Shown here: in pieces, positions 1-5,280 of the stretch
How positions within the stretch are numbered: the first letter of the stretch is position 1
How the letters are laid out: each line of letters starts with the position of its first letter
Assembly (NCBI GenBank): GCA_019239785.1
Contig: JAFAZM010000082.1
Location: 1-5,280, forward strand
Direction: 5' to 3'
Origin: Sphingomonadaceae bacterium
GTDB lineage: Bacteria > Pseudomonadota > Alphaproteobacteria > Sphingomonadales > Sphingomonadaceae
DNA: 5,280 bases
Program-made: the position numbers and the translations under genes
The notes under the pieces: model-generated
What the model was told of the DNA's origin: nothing
The model's input: the letters and a program-made list of their open reading frames with translations, nothing else
Database searches by the model: none

Positions 1-1
1 C

Positions 2-1326
<1,325 letters not shown>

Positions 1327-1330
<4 letters not shown>

Positions 1331-2355
1331 GCGTTTCGGTAAATCGCCCCTCCCCTTCAGGGGAGGGGATTAGGACCGACTGGACCCGCGAGGAAATCCG
1401 TGCGCTGTTCGATCTCCCGCTGCTCGACCTCCTTTACGAGGCGCAGCAGGTCCATCGCCGCTGGCACGCGCCGAACGAGATCCAGCTCTCGACCCTGCTC
1501 TCGATCAAGACCGGCGGCTGTCCTGAGGATTGCGGCTATTGCAGCCAGTCGGCCCACGCGAAGACCGGGCTCAGGGCCGAGAAATTGATGGACGTCGACA
1601 CGGTGCTCGCCGCGGCGGCCGAGGCGAAGGCGGCGGGATCGGGGCGGTTCTGCATGGGCGCGGCCTGGCGCGAGCCCAAGGACCGGGACATGGACGCGCT
1701 CTGCGCGATGGTCGCTGGGGTAAAGGCGATGGGGCTCGAGACCTGCATGACGCTCGGCATGCTGAGCCCCGGCCAGGCCGGCCGGCTCGCCGAAGCCGGC
1801 CTCGATTATTACAACCACAATCTCGACACCTCGCCCGAACATTATGGCGCGATCGTCACCACCCGGACCTATCAGGAGCGGCTCGACACGCTCGGCCATG
1901 TCCGCGCGTCCGGCATGGCGGTCTGCTGCGGCGGCATCGTCGGGATGGGGGAGAGCAGGGAGGACCGGATCGGCTTCCTCCATGCGCTCGCCACCCTGCC
2001 CGCGCATCCGGAGAGCGTGCCGATCAATGCGCTGGTGCCGGTGAAGGGGACGGTGCTCGGCGACATGCTCGCTGGCACGCCGCTGGCGAAGATCGACGAT
2101 CTCGAGTTCGTGCGCACCGTCGCGGTCGCGCGGATCGCAATGCCGCGCGCGATGGTCCGCCTTTCCGCCGGCCGCGAGAGCCTGTCCGAGAGCACGCAGG
2201 CGCTCTGCTTCCTCGCCGGCGCCAACTCGATCTTCACCGGCGACAAATTGCTGACCGCCGGCAATGCCGGCGCCGATGCCGACGCGGCCTTGTTCCAGAA
2301 GCTGGGCCTCGTCGCTATGACGAGCGCGGAGCCGGCGAGGGCCGCTGCGGAATGA
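1327..2355 (+). CDS. bioB: Biotin synthase (radical SAM)
   Basis: Inserts sulfur into dethiobiotin to form biotin, the last step of biotin synthesis; cytosolic, with a [4Fe-4S] and a [2Fe-2S] cluster. The 342-residue length is normal. The radical-SAM motif CPEDCGYC gives Cys65, Cys69 and Cys72. By alignment from memory with E. coli BioB, the [2Fe-2S] ligands are Cys109 (RFCMGAAW), Cys140 (ETCMTLGML), Cys200 (AVCCGGIVGMGE) and Arg278 (VRLSAGRES). The Cys spacings of 31 and 60 residues equal those of E. coli C97/C128/C188. The stretch before the Arg is 6 residues longer than in E. coli, in the GDMLAGTPLAKIDD loop. The ATG overlaps the mutase stop. Residues 8-16 (PSPSGEGIR) are largely encoded by a GC-rich palindrome and look like an added N-terminal patch; the family-like sequence begins near TDWTREEIRALFDLP. 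Placement beside pccA fits supply of biotin to the carboxylase. Confidence 0.97.
1342..1371 (+). repeat. GC-rich palindrome translated within the bioB N-terminus
   Basis: A perfect 9-bp inverted repeat, CCCCTCCCC (1347-1355) and GGGGAGGGG (1360-1368), encloses a 4-nt TTCA loop. AAT (1342-1344) and ATT (1369-1371) can extend the stem across a 2-nt CG bulge. It begins 20 nt after the A of the bioB start codon and is read through as part of RPSPSGEGI. Palindromes of this C-rich/G-rich type are, from memory, common between genes in sphingomonads and other alphaproteobacteria. In mRNA the hairpin could dampen early elongation or initiation of bioB; that role is inferred. Confidence 0.75.
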
Positions 2356-2381
2356 GACGCGGCGCCAGCGACGACTTCTGT

Positions 2382-2410
2382 CGGTCCGGGACGATCCTCC
2401 CACAGGACCG
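2382..2410 (+). other. Possible hairpin in the bioB to LprI-like spacer
   Basis: CGGTCC (2382-2387) pairs with GGACCG (2405-2410). Inside it GGGA (2388-2391) pairs with TCCC (2398-2401), with a 6-nt loop and a 3-nt ACA bulge on the right side. No T-run follows, so it is not a standard intrinsic terminator. It may be an mRNA processing or attenuation structure, or chance in GC-rich DNA. The rest of the 85-bp spacer (2356-2440) holds only the downstream ribosome binding site. Confidence 0.35.
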
Positions 2411-2427
2411 GCGCGCCGCTCCGCAGC

Positions 2428-2434
2428 AAGGGAG
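2428..2434 (+). promoter_or_regulatory. Ribosome binding site for the LprI-like gene
   Basis: AAGGGAG ends 6 nt before the ATG at 2441. It is the clearest Shine-Dalgarno sequence in the window and fixes that start. Confidence 0.7.
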
Positions 2435-2440
2435 ACTGCA

Positions 2441-3124
2441 ATGATCGCCTTCGCCGCCGCCCTGCTGCTCTCGGCGCAGGACCCTCAGTGGAACTGCGCG
2501 AATCCGCAGGCGCAGCAGGAAATGAACTATTGCGCGGAGCAGGACTTCGAACGCGCCGATGCCGAGCTCAACGCCGCCTATCGCACGGCGGTCGCGGGCG
2601 CCCAGCAGGCCGACCGCGACTATGCGCGCGACGCGGGCGGCGCCAATGACGGCCCGGGCGAAGAGGCGACGCTCCGCGATGCGCAGCGCGCCTGGGTGAG
2701 CTTCCGCGACGCCCAGTGCCGCATGGAAAGCTTCGAGGCGCGCGGCGGCTCGATGCAGCCAATGCTCGATTCCGGCTGCCGCGCCACCCTCACCCGCGCC
2801 CGCACCGCGGAGCTGCGCGGCCCCGAATGCCCGGGCGATGCCGAGCAGGCGCAGCTCAATGCCTGCCTGAACCGTCTGTTCACCCGCGCCGACGCGGCGC
2901 TGAACCGGCAGTGGCAGGAAACCCTGACCGCGCGGCCGGCAAGCGCCGAGCAGCTGCGGACGGCGCAGCGCGCCTGGCTCGCCTATCGGGACGCGCATTG
3001 CGCAAGCGCCGTTCCGTCGGTTGCAAGCGCCGAGATCACCGAAGCCGAACGGCTGGGCTGCCGCACCCGGATGACCGAGGCGCGGACGCACGAGCTCGCC
3101 GATCTCGCCGCGATGGGCGAATGA
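2441..3124 (+). CDS. Exported Cys-rich protein with two LprI-type (DUF1311) repeats
   Basis: A 227-residue protein resembling the lysozyme-inhibitor LprI N-terminal family (DUF1311). Two homologous units are visible. Unit 1 (about 17-127) has Cys19, 31, 93 and 113; unit 2 (about 128-222) has Cys130, 142, 187 and 207. In both units the first two Cys are 12 apart and the last two 20 apart, and both contain the pattern L(R)xAQRAWxx(F/Y)RDxxC followed by GCRxxxTxARTxEL. All eight Cys fall in these positions, implying two disulfides per unit and an oxidising, periplasmic location. The N-terminus MIAFAAALLLSAQ looks like a very short signal peptide without a basic residue, so export is likely but not certain. 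A good ribosome binding site supports this start. It sits in the same direction between bioB and pccA and is probably co-transcribed. Family members are linked to lysozyme inhibition, but that function cannot be claimed here; its link to propionate metabolism is unknown. Confidence 0.85.
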   Translation: MIAFAAALLLSAQDPQWNCANPQAQQEMNYCAEQDFERADAELNAAYRTAVAGAQQADRDYARDAGGANDGPGEEATLRDAQRAWVSFRDAQCRMESFEARGGSMQPMLDSGCRATLTRARTAELRGPECPGDAEQAQLNACLNRLFTRADAALNRQWQETLTARPASAEQLRTAQRAWLAYRDAHCASAVPSVASAEITEAERLGCRTRMTEARTHELADLAAMGE

Positions 3125-3174
3125 CGAATGGCGCGCATGAAAGCGGACCGAATTTGAACGGGGCACGGGACCGA
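3121..3174 (+). promoter_or_regulatory. pccA leader: weak ribosome binding site and an alternative in-frame start
   Basis: GGGA (3167-3170) lies only 4 nt before the preferred pccA ATG at 3175, so the Shine-Dalgarno signal is weak and close. An in-frame ATG at 3121 overlaps the stop of the LprI-like gene as ATGA, and no stop separates it from 3175. Starting there would add 18 residues, MTNGAHESGPNLNGARDR. The carboxylase family normally begins directly with a sequence like MFKKILIANRGEIA, so 3175 is preferred. Translation coupled to the upstream stop remains possible. Confidence 0.5.

Positions 3175-3176
<2 letters not shown>
3145..3176 (+). repeat. 9-bp direct repeat at the pccA start
   Basis: GGACCGAAT occurs at 3145-3153 and again at 3168-3176, 23 bp apart; the second copy includes the first two bases of the pccA ATG. 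It may be a remnant of a short local duplication or chance. No function is evident. Confidence 0.4.

Positions 3177-5280
<2,104 letters not shown>

Noticed and set aside
1924..1929. Adjacent Cys200-Cys201 in BioB as a possible unusual cluster site
   Set aside because: Cys200 aligns with the known ligand. A Cys at the next position is a minor substitution and, from memory, is not rare in the family.
1357..2403. Long minus-strand reading frame opposite bioB (348 codons)
   Set aside because: Mirror of the conserved bioB frame with no family resemblance and no plausible ribosome binding site.

Overview
The window is a high-GC bacterial segment with all genes on the + strand. It reads as one propionyl-CoA assimilation operon: the 3' two thirds of a methylmalonyl-CoA mutase gene, biotin synthase bioB, a small exported Cys-rich protein with two LprI-type (DUF1311) repeats, and the alpha subunit of propionyl-CoA carboxylase (pccA), which is cut by the right edge. 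Protein similarity, gene order and the style of the interspersed repeats suggest an alphaproteobacterium, most likely a sphingomonad. That assignment is inferred from recalled family features, not from a search.

Layout: 2-1330 scpA/mcm (5' end outside the window); 1327-2355 bioB, overlapping the mutase stop by ATGA; 2356-2440 a short spacer with a possible hairpin; 2441-3124 the LprI-like gene; 3125-3174 a short spacer; 3175-5280 pccA, open to the window end and probably only a few codons short of its stop. There is no gene-free stretch longer than 300 bases, and I saw no tRNA, rRNA, CRISPR array, transposase or convincing promoter.

The genes fit one pathway. PccA, with PccB elsewhere, carboxylates propionyl-CoA to methylmalonyl-CoA on a biotin arm. 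BioB makes that biotin. The B12-dependent mutase turns methylmalonyl-CoA into succinyl-CoA for the TCA cycle. The LprI-like protein is the outlier with no evident metabolic role.

The most notable signal is a 114-bp imperfect palindrome (4276-4389) inside pccA. It adds exactly 38 sense codons to the biotin carboxylase C-terminal subdomain, with identical 13-bp inverted ends and a perfect 16-bp inner stem. Only one of its six reading frames is free of stops, and that is the frame pccA uses. A second, smaller palindrome (1342-1371) is translated near the start of bioB. Together they look like palindromic repeat elements that enter protein-coding genes in frame, comparable in principle to the Rickettsia palindromic elements.
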